A model generated the notes under the pieces. It saw only the letters and a list, made by a program, of their open reading frames with translations. It did not search any database and was not told the DNA's origin. A stretch of DNA of 64,000 nt from Anisakis pegreffii (taxonomy: Eukaryota > Nematoda > Chromadorea > Rhabditida > Anisakidae), in the NCBI GenBank assembly GCA_035041965.1, contig JAPYMA010000346.1:28980-92979 (forward strand), read 5' to 3'. The translations under genes and the position numbers were made by a program. Shown here one piece after another: positions 52,103 through 64,000 of this stretch. Every line of letters begins with the position of its first letter. The stretch's first letter is position 1.

Positions 52103-54698
52103 TATAATAATATAAAAATTCGGCGTTTTGATCGATGCTTAACCACCTGTAGGGATGTGTTCCTTGAGGGGTTTTGCATTGACATAAGAATCTTTTGAAG
52201 ATGTTCATCAATTGTTTTGAATATACCTTCAAGGATTGACTTAATAATGGAAGGAGATTTGTATAAAGAGTGTTATCACTTATCTATCTAATATGATTTC
52301 AGTTATTCGAACAATTCTTTGTAATCTCATTTAATAGACTATATTTTATATAATTAAAACCTAAATTCTATATCGAATCGGAATTACTCATATTCTTAAT
52401 GCATATTATTTGATTGAACATCCTACAACCAATTAACAATAAATGCTCGTTGCTACAAATAATTTGCATAATTAAACAGCCGAACACCAATGCACTAAAT
52501 AATCGCTACAACGATAACTTTTTGCCGATTGCACAAAGCGATCGGCGAACCAATCGCTCTGTGTCCAAATAACCTCCCCAAACCTCAGTAGATGTACAAT
52601 AGCAGTGAATAAATAAAAATAAGCATTTGAAGGATACGTTTTATGATTTGTGGATTACAAATGAAATGAATTCATTATTATTAAAGGGAGTACGAATAAG
52701 AGAGGGTATCTTTGGTTATGGTATTGCGTGCATCTGTTCTCTGATTGTTGCAATTATTATTATGGGAGGGATTTATTTGTTTGATGCTGTGTGTTGATTA
52801 CGGTAGCAGAAAGAAGTGTTGCGTTAATCGTTATTGCTGTTATTAGTACAGTTGATTGGTCACATAGGCTGTTGACGGGGTTTGCTTCATGTATAATTAT
52901 TGATAAGTAACCTGAAAGAACGGACGTATAAATAACTGAATAATCGAAGAATGCTGCTATTCGTAAGATAATTGCAACAACTTAAAATAATGTTTATTCT
53001 TTATTACTATTTTCACCATTGTTATTATTATTGTTATTATGATATTACTATTGTATTTATTTCCATTATCATTTATTATAATCATATTTATTATTACTAC
53101 AAGTACAAAACAGTAAACAGTGCACAGAATTGTAAATATTCATCGAAATGCATCCATATAAAATAAACAATCAAATAATGACATGTGAGTAAAAATAATA
53201 GATTTTGTCTTTAATAGCCATAGATAACAGCACTTCGTTAATATTCTAATAATAATGATTTACTTTCACCGTAAAAACGTGATGAATACGTGCTAGTTTC
53301 ATCTCTAGGCGGGGTATGGACCACGTCTTGAACGCTCTCTGGAGAATCCATCGCCTGACGTTCACGCTTCCATATTCTCTGCTCTTCCTAGCGGAACACC
53401 TCCTTTTCCTCACCTGACACAGTTCCTCCAAATCCCTTCCCCTCCCATTCCACAAAAACCTTCAAAGTTCCATTTATAAATACCAATTCCCGAATCATTC
53501 CTCAAATTCAATCCAAAATGTTCAAATTCATTCACTGATTCAAATAAATGTCTAATTTTCCTCTTCCACAAAACCCCGTCAACAGCCTATGATATATAAT
53601 TAGCCCTCTCAAATTGTTTATTGCTGATAACATTTAGGAATTGGGAATGGCATTTGAATGATGGCGATATGATAACATAGTTGATGTTTTATAACGTTAA
53701 TTAGACATTTATTTTAATCTATGAAGCAGTTTGAGCATTTTAGATCGACCGATTTGGAAATTGGTGTTTTTAATGGAACCCTGATGGTTTGTGTGGAATC
53801 GTGCTTGTTGAAGGGGTTTAACTGAATGCTTGACATTATTAAAAATGTTTTATTTTCTTAAAAGTTGTTTTTGTTCATAAGCATATCTATGTACTTCAAC
53901 TGGGAACATTTCATATATTCAGAGCGGTGTTATGTCGATGAATTATTACTTGCAGTGTTTTCGAATTAATTTAGTGGTTGAAGTGATTGAAAATAGAGAA
54001 ATATCGTTTTGGATATATGTTACTCTTTGAGTCGAGTTTCTGGATGCGTCGTTGGATTTTGTTCGAAATGAGAAGTTAGTGACGTTCAGCTGAAGTGAAA
54101 ATATCTCTGATTTTCTCGATTAGTGATGTTCTTGAGTGATATTTGCAATAAAATTTATATTTACTTGAACGCGATCAGAGTTTCAAGACGTTTTTTCGTG
54201 TGCGTTGAATTGGACACGCATTTTCAACGAATTTGGCGATTAGTCCATTGCAAAGGGTGATGTGACGTGTTGCTGCTCTGGTCTCAAATGATGAGACTTG
54301 ACAAACCCGGAAACACTTGCTGATCAGAGTTCAACAATTGGGTTGCTTTGATCCGGTAATAGATCCTGGCTTGAGCTTCAGGTTGAGAAGGGGTGTGAAC
54401 CTGAGGTTAGGGTTGGATCTGAGTGCGAACTTGATTATAATTCTAAACCGTTATGTACTTTTGAGACCTTCGGCAGCAACGTACTGACACTACTCGCAAT
54501 TTTTTTTTTCAAAGCAGTTGCATTCTTATCGATTTCTTAATTGTTATCATTGAATACTTTTTGTCGACTCAATTGTTTACTCAGCTATTTACTGTTGTTC
54601 ACTCAATTTCGATTGACAACTCAGTCATGCTAATACCGAATGAAATGAATCTATAATGCACGGTATTCATTTGTTCATGATGTTGTTGATTTGTGTAC

Positions 54699-54770
54699 GG
54701 CGCAGAGCATTCGTTCTTAATCTGTTTGAATCGTATTGGGCGCAGAGCATTCGCTCTTGATGTGTTTGAA
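54699..54770. repeat. Two-copy 32-bp tandem repeat
   Basis: ggcgcagagcattcgttctt plus atctgtttgaa at 54699-54730 recurs with three changes at 54739-54770, a 40-bp period. It lies in the gene-poor block. Confidence 0.85.
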
Positions 54771-55932
54771 GTTGGTTCTTAATTATCAGTGATTGTGATT
54801 GGGTGCAGTTTATCTACTTGAGATCATTATTATTCATTTGTTATTATTTGTTTGCAGGTTGCTGTTATTTGTTGCTCACGGTCTAATTTTTTACACATTC
54901 CTTTTAACAATAAATTAACCCGTTGTCTTATTCTTGTTCAGTCCATCGGTTTTCTTCTAATCGAGATTAAGTTCTTTTGTAAAGTTCTTTTGTAATTTCC
55001 ACGACGTTTGCTGTTATTGTTGATGCACATAACTGTGCAGTTGATAAGTATATTTGGATGTTATCAGTTGTTTTTTATCAAGACAGCAATAACAAACAGC
55101 AGTATGCCTCATGTGATCGTTCATTACTCTCAATCAAAATAACTGCTGTAATGCTCATTTTGGATTGCTCGTGCGCTTTTCCTTCACAATTTGAGCATTT
55201 AGAGGTGTGCGTGAATTTTTGTTTGCAGTATGAAAAAATGAGGTGGAAGATTTTCAATAAAATATAGATGATTTAAAATCATTTTCAATAAAAAATTTAA
55301 ATCAAGTTTACATGCACATTTAAAGTCATTTAAAATCATATTTATTGACCGAGTATTTATTATATATTGTCACATGATCGCGAGCGATTTCATTCCTCTA
55401 TCGCCGTTCTAAATTGCACACTTACATGGAATGTATAGAGTACTCAAAAAGTGTGAAGATATTCAAAATGCCTCCAAATTTCTCGAATCTGTCGTAAAGT
55501 CTATGAAATGTATTTGAATTGTTTGGAGATGTATCACTCGACATACTGAGTTATGCGATTTCAACGGGAAATAACTAATTATCAATTAATGAGTGTTTAT
55601 TTTCAGAGAAGCTCAGTGCACCTCTTCCATTATCTCGTTCAATTTTTTGTCTATCCTCGTTTTTAATTTGTTCGTTCCTCTTTTATCTCATAACGCTTAT
55701 ATCATGAATCTCATAACGCTCATATATCTTGAGAAGGGGATAGGTAAATTAAGGGGAATATATCAATTGTTAAGCAGTACGAGAGAAGTTTGTGAAGTAT
55801 CCGAGGAACAGTGACGTGGTCTAGATTTTTTCCGGGGAAGGGAGCGCAAAACGGTCTGGTCACAAAAGACAATTGGATTTTGGAGTGGATATTTTTTTGT
55901 TTATTTTTTCTTCCTCCTCCCTCTGTTTCGTC

Positions 55933-57169
55933 TAGGGTTTGCAAAATCCCGACGTTTTTCCAATCCTGGGATCGGGTTTTGATCCAGGGATCGATTTTTG
56001 ATCCCTAAATAGTCCCGGTATCGAACAATTTTTGTAATATCGATGCGGGACATGTTCAAACACATTTTTTCGAACCAATATGTTCATTATTAATCAGAAA
56101 GGAGTTAATGCGATAAATTATTGAACAAATTCGAGGAACCAAATTATTCAAACTCAAATTAATATTTCATATAATGTAGCTAATGATCATGCCGCAAGGG
56201 CATACTGCATTTTCTATGCTCAGCATCTTGTCGTCTCGGGTCTAAGCTAATAACAGTACACTTGCATCTGAATATGAAATTCTTGATTCTTAAACATTTA
56301 TTTACAGTGCTTCAAGTCCATTTTTTCGCAGTATTAACGTCAGGTAAATTCTGCCATTTCGGAAATTTCGATTTTCTACGAAAGAAATGCACCGCATAAA
56401 TTATATCATTTGAATTTTGAAAAAATTTAAAGTTTAGAGTTTATCTAAAAAGTGAAAAAAAATCCGCAATGGATTTTCATCGAACCATCGAGCACGTACA
56501 TGCTTGATAATTTCGATCAGAGATCATGGAAATGTACTTGATAGTTAAGCTTAAGATCCTTTCTAATGGAACAAATTCCCTTACTTCGACTGTGAGTTCT
56601 CACCATGAGTGAACTCAGTGAGAATTAATGTACATTTCGATTGGATGAAAGTGTTTCCAAATAGCGAAGTAAAAAGACTTGCAGTCTTTAAAACATGCAT
56701 TTGAATTAAGAGATGGAATATTGAAGCCGAAAAAATCGCGTTGGAGGAAACGACTCAAAATTTCGTTGAACTTTGTTGCTCTTGGTTCTTATTAGAAAAT
56801 GTGATCATCTCCGTTAGTATGCATAGAAATGCATCTAGATGAGCGTGATGTAAACCAATGAAGAGCAGAATAATCAGTTGAATATTCAATGAAATGTCAC
56901 GTAAAAGTTCATCGAACTGTCGTTGGTCATGTCATTCGTCCAACTTGCGTCTACTTCCTTAGCTATTCATCAATGATAGAGTGCAAACAGCAAAGATGAC
57001 TGCATATGAATGAGATGAGAATAATTAAGGTTTGCTTCAAGATGGGCATGCTATCAAAAATCACACAAATTGACCTGTTTTATCAAATCCCAAGATCCCG
57101 GGATTTTTCAAAACTTAAATCCCGGAATCGTGATCAGAGTTGAAGTCCCGAGATCCCGTGCAAACCTTA
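55933..57169. mobile_element. Non-autonomous hAT-like element (1.24 kb)
   Basis: The left end tagggtttgcaaaatcccg and the reverse complement of the right end, taaggtttgcacgggatctcg, form terminal inverted repeats. The flanks gtttcgtc (55925-55932) and gttccgtc (57170-57177) match at 7 of 8 bases as an aged target duplication. Sub-terminal atccc/gggat motifs are repeated at both ends, as in transposase binding regions of hAT elements. No transposase frame exists inside. The host site is a pyrimidine-rich tract that resumes after the element. Confidence 0.8.
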
Positions 57170-57773
57170 GTTCCGTCCTTTTCCCCTTCTGTTTCCCACT
57201 TCCTTCCCCCTCTTTTTGATTCCCACTTTCCTCTTTTTTCCAGCCTCCAGGCAAGATCACTCCTCGGATGCGTCTATGCGGAGGGATATACTGTGAGTCT
57301 CAGACGGTTATATGGTTACCTCATATCAAACAAACTATGCTGATATTCATATTTTGGTTGAAGGTGACCAACTTATTATTTTGATTGTTGTTGTCTATTT
57401 CAATATCTTTTGCGTGTAATCTCTCTAAATCCGTGCTCTTTGATCAAATTCTTTGTATCTGCTTTAGTCACCACAATGTTCAACTCTTCAAATGTAAATA
57501 AATCCAGTCCTATCTGACTATATCCAGATGTATTTACATCCAAGTAATGATTCTCTGAATCTCTGGCAGCTCCCTGTTAAATGCGGTGTATCTTTGGTCT
57601 ATGAACATCCTCTCTAACATTGATCATGCTATCTAATCCTTTAACATGCTATCATGCGTTCCCGACTATATATATAATCCATAAAGAATATATATATAAA
57701 TCGCAGACCGGCACTAAATGTGTTATTGATGTGTTTGGATTTGTAATTGTACGTTTTTATCAATGAATAAATA

Positions 57774-57794
57774 AATATATATATATATATATAT
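57774..57794. repeat. (TA)n microsatellite
   Basis: An uninterrupted TA run about 120 bp upstream of the OXR1-like start. Confidence 0.95.
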
Positions 57795-57912
57795 CGATAT
57801 TGATTAAGATGAAAATGATGGTAAAAATAATGTTGATAGTTTATGAATATGAATCGTAATCGTGTTAACCAGCATTTGTTTTATGTGTTATATATAATGA
57901 TACATATTAAAG

Positions 57913-60900
57913 ATGGAATATGTAGTAAAAGACTGCGATTCAGTTGAACGGATCGCTGCATTTCATGATTGTACTGTGGGCGAATTGATGAAAATCAATA
58001 AAATGACTACGAGAATGGTGATTCAATATTAGCATTATTGTTATTGCTGTTATTATTATGATTGATACACACTATTGCAATAACAACAACGCAGATTATT
58101 GTTATAATTTAAGGTGTTCCCAGGTCAGATTCTTCAAGTACCAATGAGTCCATCAAAAGATCAAGCGGTTACTATTACATCATCAACAAATATTATTGGT
58201 GACAGTATTATTTCTACCTCGAATAGTCAACACCACACTCTCACCGGTTTGAATAACTATCTATTTGTGATGGCCTTTCTTTCTTGAGCATATTTATTAT
58301 CAATAGTTGTAATTGAGATTCGGATGGGATAAGAATGGGACCGGGATCAGCAGTATTAATACAACAACGATCATTACCATCACCAGCAAATGTGAATAAT
58401 ACCTCGAAATGTGATTTGTATGACGTAAACGATGATGAAGATGGCGTGCAAAAGTTTTTGAAGATTAAGGTTGTTATTGCATCTGTTTTATTGTATGATG
58501 TGATATGAAATGAATAAATTCGTAAAGGTGAAACAAGTGACCGAGATGGATGGAACGGTGAGCGGTACATTGTTGATAACACCGAATGCATTGATGTTCG
58601 ACCCAGATGTGACTCATCCGCTTGTTATTGAGAACGGACATGAACTGTACATGGTGATGGCACAGTCAGTGTGGTTATTATTATTGAGTAGTTGTTGTTT
58701 ATGGGTTTGTTATTGTTGTATGTTGCAGCATGGATGACATTATGTCTGTGGCTGTCTATAAGGATATTGAGGCACTCACTCAAGAAACAGCCGATAGCAC
58801 TGATATCATCTATGATCCTGATCACCTGAGAACACCACCGCCCTCTCAGGTGATACTTGTTGATGAAAACGATGAACAGTCAGTGTTTTTGGGAACAGTT
58901 AAGGTTTTATAGAAAAGAGATATTCAGGATAGCGGTGCATCAACGACGGGATTAATTGAATCCGAGGCTGGGGGATTACCACAAATTGTGGAGGAAAGTG
59001 GACATAAATTGTCGGTCGCTGATAAGGAGGATCTCAGTGATAAGGATGTGGATAAGAGTAGCGCTGAGAGGAGAACTGATATCTATTCCTGTCAACACCC
59101 ATCGACCATCGCTCAACAATACAGATCGCTGTCGGAAACTGAAACTGAAGTAATGAAAGCTTGTGAAAGTGACCAGAACGAGTGCGTTTTTATTACAGAT
59201 GTGAATGCTTACTGCTTACCCGAATATTGCTTTGCTGCTTTACAACTCTTTACGAATGTTGCGTTTGCTTTCGGTAACGGTAATATCTCTTTCCACGATA
59301 AGGTCGGTTGTCACGGCCAATTTATTTTGATTGGTGGCCATCGAGCCGATGTTGAGTCAAAGATTGTGATTGTGAGGTGGTAGTGAGTGCATTAAAGAAC
59401 TGTTGCATGATGAAAGCCGAGAAATGGTAATGTTGATAGTTAAGAGATAATCAAGTTAATTTCAGAGATGTTTTACCAATGCATTACTCACCTCAACAAA
59501 ATGAAGATTTCCATCGAACAACAAACAGACGTAGAACTCATTCTGAATTAGACTCAAATCAACCCGTTAATTCCAATAATAGCAATAGTAATAATAGTGA
59601 TTGCTCTGTATTATCTCGTCACTCGTCTCATTCCGTTTCGTACTCCTCCTCTAGCTCCTTATCAAGACTAGGCCGAAAACTCAGGTGGCTGCTTTTATTG
59701 CTTGCACCTTTCATTATATCACATTTATATGCACCTCACCTTACTGCGATGCTTTCTTATCCCTCTCACCTAGCCACTAATTAAACAGTCTTTTAAATTT
59801 GCACTTTTCATTTCAATATTCCTCTAAAATTATCTGTATTATATAAATTAGTATTATATTTGCAAATTCAATCGCTCTTCAAAAAATTGAGTTTAAGTGC
59901 TCGTGCTCAAAGTATAAGGGGCTCGGTGGCATCAAGTGCTGGAAAGGTGACCCAAACTGCGATGAGTGGCACGAAGAGTGTAGCGCATGGGGTCGTAACT
60001 CATACTAAGTCTGCAGCAGGTTGTTTATTAATTAAAATGATAATTGTGGATTTGTGATACATATTGAAAACTGCAGATACGTTACAATCGGGTATTGAAA
60101 CGAGTGCAAAGATGGCGGCGAAAGGAGTCGATGTGATGACTTCATTGCCACAAGGGATTGTAGCAGTAGGAAGTGGTTTGCTGGAGGGTTTGCAGACGAA
60201 TGCGGACGATATGAGTCAACAACATAGTGTATTCAATAAAATTATTGATGTGAATGGCTTTGTATGGTTATGTTTGATTGAGCGGTGTGATGTTTAAGGA
60301 GGTGCGAAACGAGGCATCTTTGAGACGTGAACAGAGTTTAGCAACGTTGGAAGCGTTGAAACAAAAGACGCAGTTGGCGAGAGAGAGTTTTTTGAGGGGC
60401 GATTCGAATTTGACGACGTGAGCTGTTGATTGATATTGATACTGATCTGCTGACTTGCGCGTCCATTTCAAAGTGGTGTTATTGTTGAAGGTTCGCTTGT
60501 GCCACAAGTTGGAGTGATATGCCCGAATTATTCAAACCGGTCAATGAGATGATAAGTAAACCAGAAGCATCCAATAACTATTCACAGCAATATATCACCT
60601 CACAGCTGCCCTATTACATGATCGTCAAACTCAATAAAAAGAAGAGACATTCTAAATGTTCGTTCATAGTAATTTGTTAGAGATGCATGTTTATTGACAC
60701 TGTGTTGCATTGAAAGGTGCTTTCTCGATAGGGTCACGTTCGAGTTCGAATGATAATCTGAATAACACCAGATTAACACGACGTGAATTCTGGTTCGCGA
60801 TTCCACGCAATAAGGCGAACGCTATCTATCAGTTCCTTTTGCAGTGGACTCCCGACAAATATGGACAGGTTGGCATAATTATTGTTGTTGTTGTTATTGT

Positions 60901-63798
60901 TATTATTGTGGTTATCATTGTTATCAGGAGGAGAGTAAAGTGACGTCGTCGATAGCGATTCCGAAGGAGGAATACTGTCAATCGAAAGAGCATGATGATG
61001 CCATCGAATTGGCATATTCACTCGGTCATGGAAATGGATTTATTGTGCTCGATTCGGATGCAGATGAAAAACTTGTGGGTTGGTGCTTTTTATTGTTTGT
61101 TTTGTTGTCAAGAAAGAAGTATTCATTGAAAATCACTTGAATAAACGAATGAAAAATTTGATTGATCGCATTGATTTTGCGCATTTCACGATGCTTTCAT
61201 GTGAACAACTTGTTTGATTAGTCAGTTATTTTTGTTGAGTGTTATTATTAGTGTAATAGTTATAATAGTTGATCGTTGGTAGATTCGAAGTATTCGTGAT
61301 ATCACTTCGTTGCAGTCTGTTTCTTAATTATATTGTTATTATATTGTGTGTTGACGAAAGAGTGGTGTTGATCTGTATTGTCATTATTTGAGATGAATAT
61401 ATTACTGTAATGGAGTGTGAATATTATGCAACAAATTATGAGTGGTTATTATCATTCAGTATGAACGCATCTTTTACAACATTTGTCCTTTTTCTTTAAT
61501 TCATATTTTCTTGAAATTCTGTTCTCTTAAATTCCCATAATATTCTCACCATCACCATTCGTTCCAATAAATTCCCTCTCTCCTCTCCTCTTTATTACCA
61601 TTATCAATCAAAAAGTTCCCTTCTGATTCAGTTTGCAGTTCCCTTCTTATATGTTCTATTACTATAATTATAATATGGACACATATTAAATCCTCACTAA
61701 CATTTAATGGTTTGTTCTGATTCAGTTAAATGCCCCGACTATAATTACAGTAGCAGTGATGACTAAAACTAATAATAGCATAAGAAGTTTCATCTTCAAA
61801 ACTGCTTTAAAGAATGAGTAATCGATTGATAACGTGTTACAAAATGATTGTTTTGTACAAATTAGTGATACAATACAATATTAGTATTTGATTGCTTGGC
61901 GAAACGTATATTTTAGATCACTTGTGAGTAGAAAATTAGATATCGTATTCTTCAAGAGTGAATCTTGATCTTTTTTATGCATTGATTCACCCATGAAACC
62001 GTTTTTTAGCTCTGCCAGTCTGATTCGCTCACTAAAGTGTTCTCTCTCTCGCATTTTTCCATTGAAAGATGTCATTGTTTGTGTTGTGTAATTTGTGGAA
62101 TACGCAAAAAATGATTGAATTTAGGATCATAATAATTGATTGATTGACAAAGACATTGATTGATGGTGTGAGTAATATACTTGCACATGAATGAATTATA
62201 ATATGTATCGGTCAAAGTCATGCAACTCTTCTAAATTCTACCCTCCTCCAATACTGCATACTCTGTGCCCACAATTCGATAATCACATCACGATTACGAA
62301 CGCAACTCAATTAACTGCTTTTATTGCTGAACAACGTGCGAAGAGTCGAGCAACTCCTGACAAGAGACATGACGAGGGATCATCGTTGAGGAATAGATCG
62401 AACGGATCGAGTGAGCACGGCTCGGTCATCAATGAGAATGTCGATGAGGTGAAACAGAAAAGGGAAGTTGAACGGTACACGGGGTCGGTTGATCGATATG
62501 ATGAGGCTAGTCATAAGTCACGTAAACGTTCTCTACACAAGTCGTTCAAGAAATTGCGTCAGCGAGCATTCTCGACACCATCTTCACTTAAGAAACTCGC
62601 TGATATAAGCAGTGGTTTGTATATATATATATATATATATATATATTCATTGTGTGATCTGCACTCGCATTGAAATGAAATGAGGTTTGGTCGTAAGTCA
62701 GGTTCATCCAAGAAGAGTGAAGGAGGTGGTCATCTACAAATGCTGTCATTACTGAACTCAGTTAATGAAGAGTGCTATTTATCATCATTAGTAAATGTCC
62801 TTGAATTTATTCAGACTCAGTTGTCTTTTGATTTAACGTTAACTTTTTGTATAGGCATTGATCATCACATTTGTTTTATTTTTTGCTGATCCAAAAATGA
62901 CTTCAGTAGTCAATTTGATTGAATCTAGGAGAGAAACCACCAACACCAGTATTTGGCAAGGGGAGTCTGAACAGAGAATGGGAGATAGTGACTGTAGAGG
63001 AGATGTGCAGAAGGTTGTCGTTATCTTGTATCGACCAGATGCTGATGCCGATACCAGATGGAGCGAGTGAATCACAGATTCTGGATGAGGACATGATCAG
63101 AGAGGTACATTATTGTTGATATTAGCGTCGTGATCGGTTAGCCTCATTAATCAGACTGATACTCAGCATTTCAGATCATGCAGATACTACCTGCTCGAGC
63201 TGAGGGATATCCATGGGTCAATATTTATAATTCTGAGAAACACGGATTCTCATTGCATACTTTTTATAGGTACATACTTCATCTTTATTTTGATGTTGAT
63301 CAATCAAATAAAAAAGATGAAAATTAAAGAAAGATGATGGAATGGGATGAGGATATGTCGCCGATATTATTAATTATTCGTGACTGTCAAGATCATGTAT
63401 TTGGTGGTATTGCGAGTAGTGCGATTAGACCGTCGGAACACTTCTTTGGAACTGGAGATTCGAGTTTATTATTCAAATTCGTTAGCAATACACATTCTGA
63501 TGAGAAGTTGGTGGTTTTCATTTATTGTTATTGTTACTGCTTTATAAAGTATTGATTTTGTTGTTGCAGAGAGTTAAAGTCGTTTAAATGGAGTGGAGAT
63601 AATCAGTACTTTGTGAAAGCGAATAAGGATTCATTGATAATGGGTGCGGGAAGAGGACATTACGGAATATGGCTGGATGCAGATCTGAATTACGGCAGAT
63701 CGCAGAGATGTGATACGTTCAAGAACGAACCTTTAGCCGGTGACTTCGAGGATTTTAACATTCAGTTTATCGAGGCATTTGGATTTAAAATGGTGTGA
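57913..63798 (+). CDS. OXR1: LysM-GRAM-TLDc protein (OXR1/NCOA7/LMD-3 family)
   Basis: TLDc proteins of this family protect against oxidative stress and bind and regulate the vacuolar H+-ATPase. The first exon is a LysM domain: MEYVVKDCDSVERIAAFHDC with TVGELMKINKM, then MVFPGQILQVPM. A GRAM-like part follows: VKQVTEMDGTVSGTLLITPN with ALMFDPDVTHPLVIENG. The middle is Ser-rich (59500-59690) and leads into an amphipathic 11-residue repeat (59920-60215). Next is REFWFAIPRNKANAIYQFLL with QWTPDKYG, then GFIVLDSDADEKL. A long intron (61075-62900) holds probable alternative 5' exons. The C-terminal TLDc domain begins REWEIVTVEEMCRRL and ILPARAEGYPWVNIYNSEKH, then ILLIIRDCQDHVFGGIASSA, KSFKWSGDNQYFVKANKDSL and YGIWLDADLNYGRSQRCDTF, stop at 63796-63798. 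The ATG at 57913 directly follows ttaaag. Confidence 0.92.
62191..62795 (+). CDS. Probable alternative first exons of the OXR1-like gene
   Basis: Inside the long intron, an ATG-initiated open segment (62191-62602) encodes about 137 residues rich in Ser, Lys and Arg (for example SHKSRKRSLHKSFKKLRQRA, FSTPSSLKKLADISS) up to a GT donor at the TA repeat. A second segment (about 62690-62793) gives RFGRKSGSSKKSEGGGHLQM and LSLLNSVNEECYLSSL up to gtaaat. In family alignments nothing is expected between DSDADEKL and REWEIVTVEE, so these look like the unique start of a short TLDc isoform, comparable to the short NCOA7 and OXR1 isoforms. Expression is not shown by the sequence. Confidence 0.5.
62620..62646. 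repeat. (TA)n microsatellite in the OXR1-like gene
   Basis: A TA run immediately after the donor site of the putative alternative first exon. Confidence 0.95.
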
Positions 63799-64000
63799 CT
63801 GGGATGTGTTCTTTTGATAAATCATATTGATTGTTCATGGTGATGGAATGTTGATGGCTGAGTTGATATTGTTGGTGCTGTTTACGCTTAGCTGAGATTC
63901 TTATTATTGTGGCATTCTGTTAAGTATTATTATTATCTCGTGATCATTCCATTCATCATTCTCTTTAGTGTATTTGAAATAATACTTATTGTTTTGAGTT

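Larger units (their letters stand above)
51407..57912. other. 6.5-kb gene-poor block
   Basis: The longest stretch without a recognised gene. It is AT-rich and includes a short perfect hairpin (52076-52102), a tandem repeat (54699-54770), a hAT-like element (55933-57169) and a TA microsatellite (57774-57794). A GC-richer island at 53246-53620 has open minus-strand frames of unclear status (see findings). The last part must carry the promoter of the OXR1-like gene. Confidence 0.5.

Noticed and set aside
53246..53455. 69-residue basic peptide as a neuropeptide-like gene
   Set aside because: No signal peptide or dibasic-flanked repeats, the initiation codon is not a good ATG, and competing frames read at least as well.
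58241..58591. 116-codon minus-strand open frame
   Set aside because: It is the antisense shadow of LysM/GRAM exons of the OXR1-like gene.

Overview
The window is nuclear DNA of a small-genome invertebrate animal. It holds 18 recognisable protein-coding genes, all broken by short GT-AG introns (mostly about 40-100 bp) in AT-rich sequence, and every one is a conserved animal housekeeping or cell-biology gene. A nematode or another spliced-leader-using invertebrate fits best: gene spacing is tight, introns are short, and about a dozen start codons sit just downstream of a 3' splice acceptor. I cannot name the species. A retained HOP2 (PSMC3IP) gene argues against Caenorhabditis-like nematodes, which lack it.

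Layout, left half, almost all on the minus strand: CLYBL (mitochondrial citramalyl-CoA lyase), ATG13 (autophagy initiation), an SLC37 sugar-phosphate transporter, CWC15 (spliceosome), ARP2 (Arp2/3 complex), SLC35B2/PAPST1 (Golgi PAPS transporter), a MAP4K3-type GCK kinase and CRNKL1/Crooked neck (spliceosome). HDAC11 then lies on the plus strand, followed by EHBP1 (minus).

Right half: RSL1D1-like (minus), SDE2 (minus) head-to-head with PGS1 (plus, mitochondrial cardiolipin pathway), GALT (plus), HOP2/PSMC3IP (minus, tail-to-tail with GALT), SRP68 (plus) and NAA30 (plus). A 6.5 kb gene-poor block follows, and then a long LysM-GRAM-TLDc gene of the OXR1/NCOA7/LMD-3 family fills the right end.

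Mobile DNA consists of a 327-bp GC-rich foldback element with a perfect 8-bp target duplication, inserted in a dispersed repeat whose uninserted copy lies at 26.5 kb; a 132-bp relative between HOP2 and SRP68; a 1.24-kb non-autonomous hAT-like element; and a tRNA-like SINE head with pol III A and B boxes. There are also a few microsatellites and short tandem repeats.

The genes do not form one pathway. Three act in splicing (CWC15, CRNKL1, SDE2), two in membrane traffic or actin (EHBP1, ARP2), several in small-molecule transport or metabolism, and one in meiotic recombination. The most notable observations are an 11-residue amphipathic repeat (synuclein/perilipin-like) and a probable internal promoter with its own first exons in the OXR1-type gene, the splice-acceptor-before-ATG pattern, and the SDE2/PGS1 pair whose opposed leader acceptors lie about 25 bp apart.
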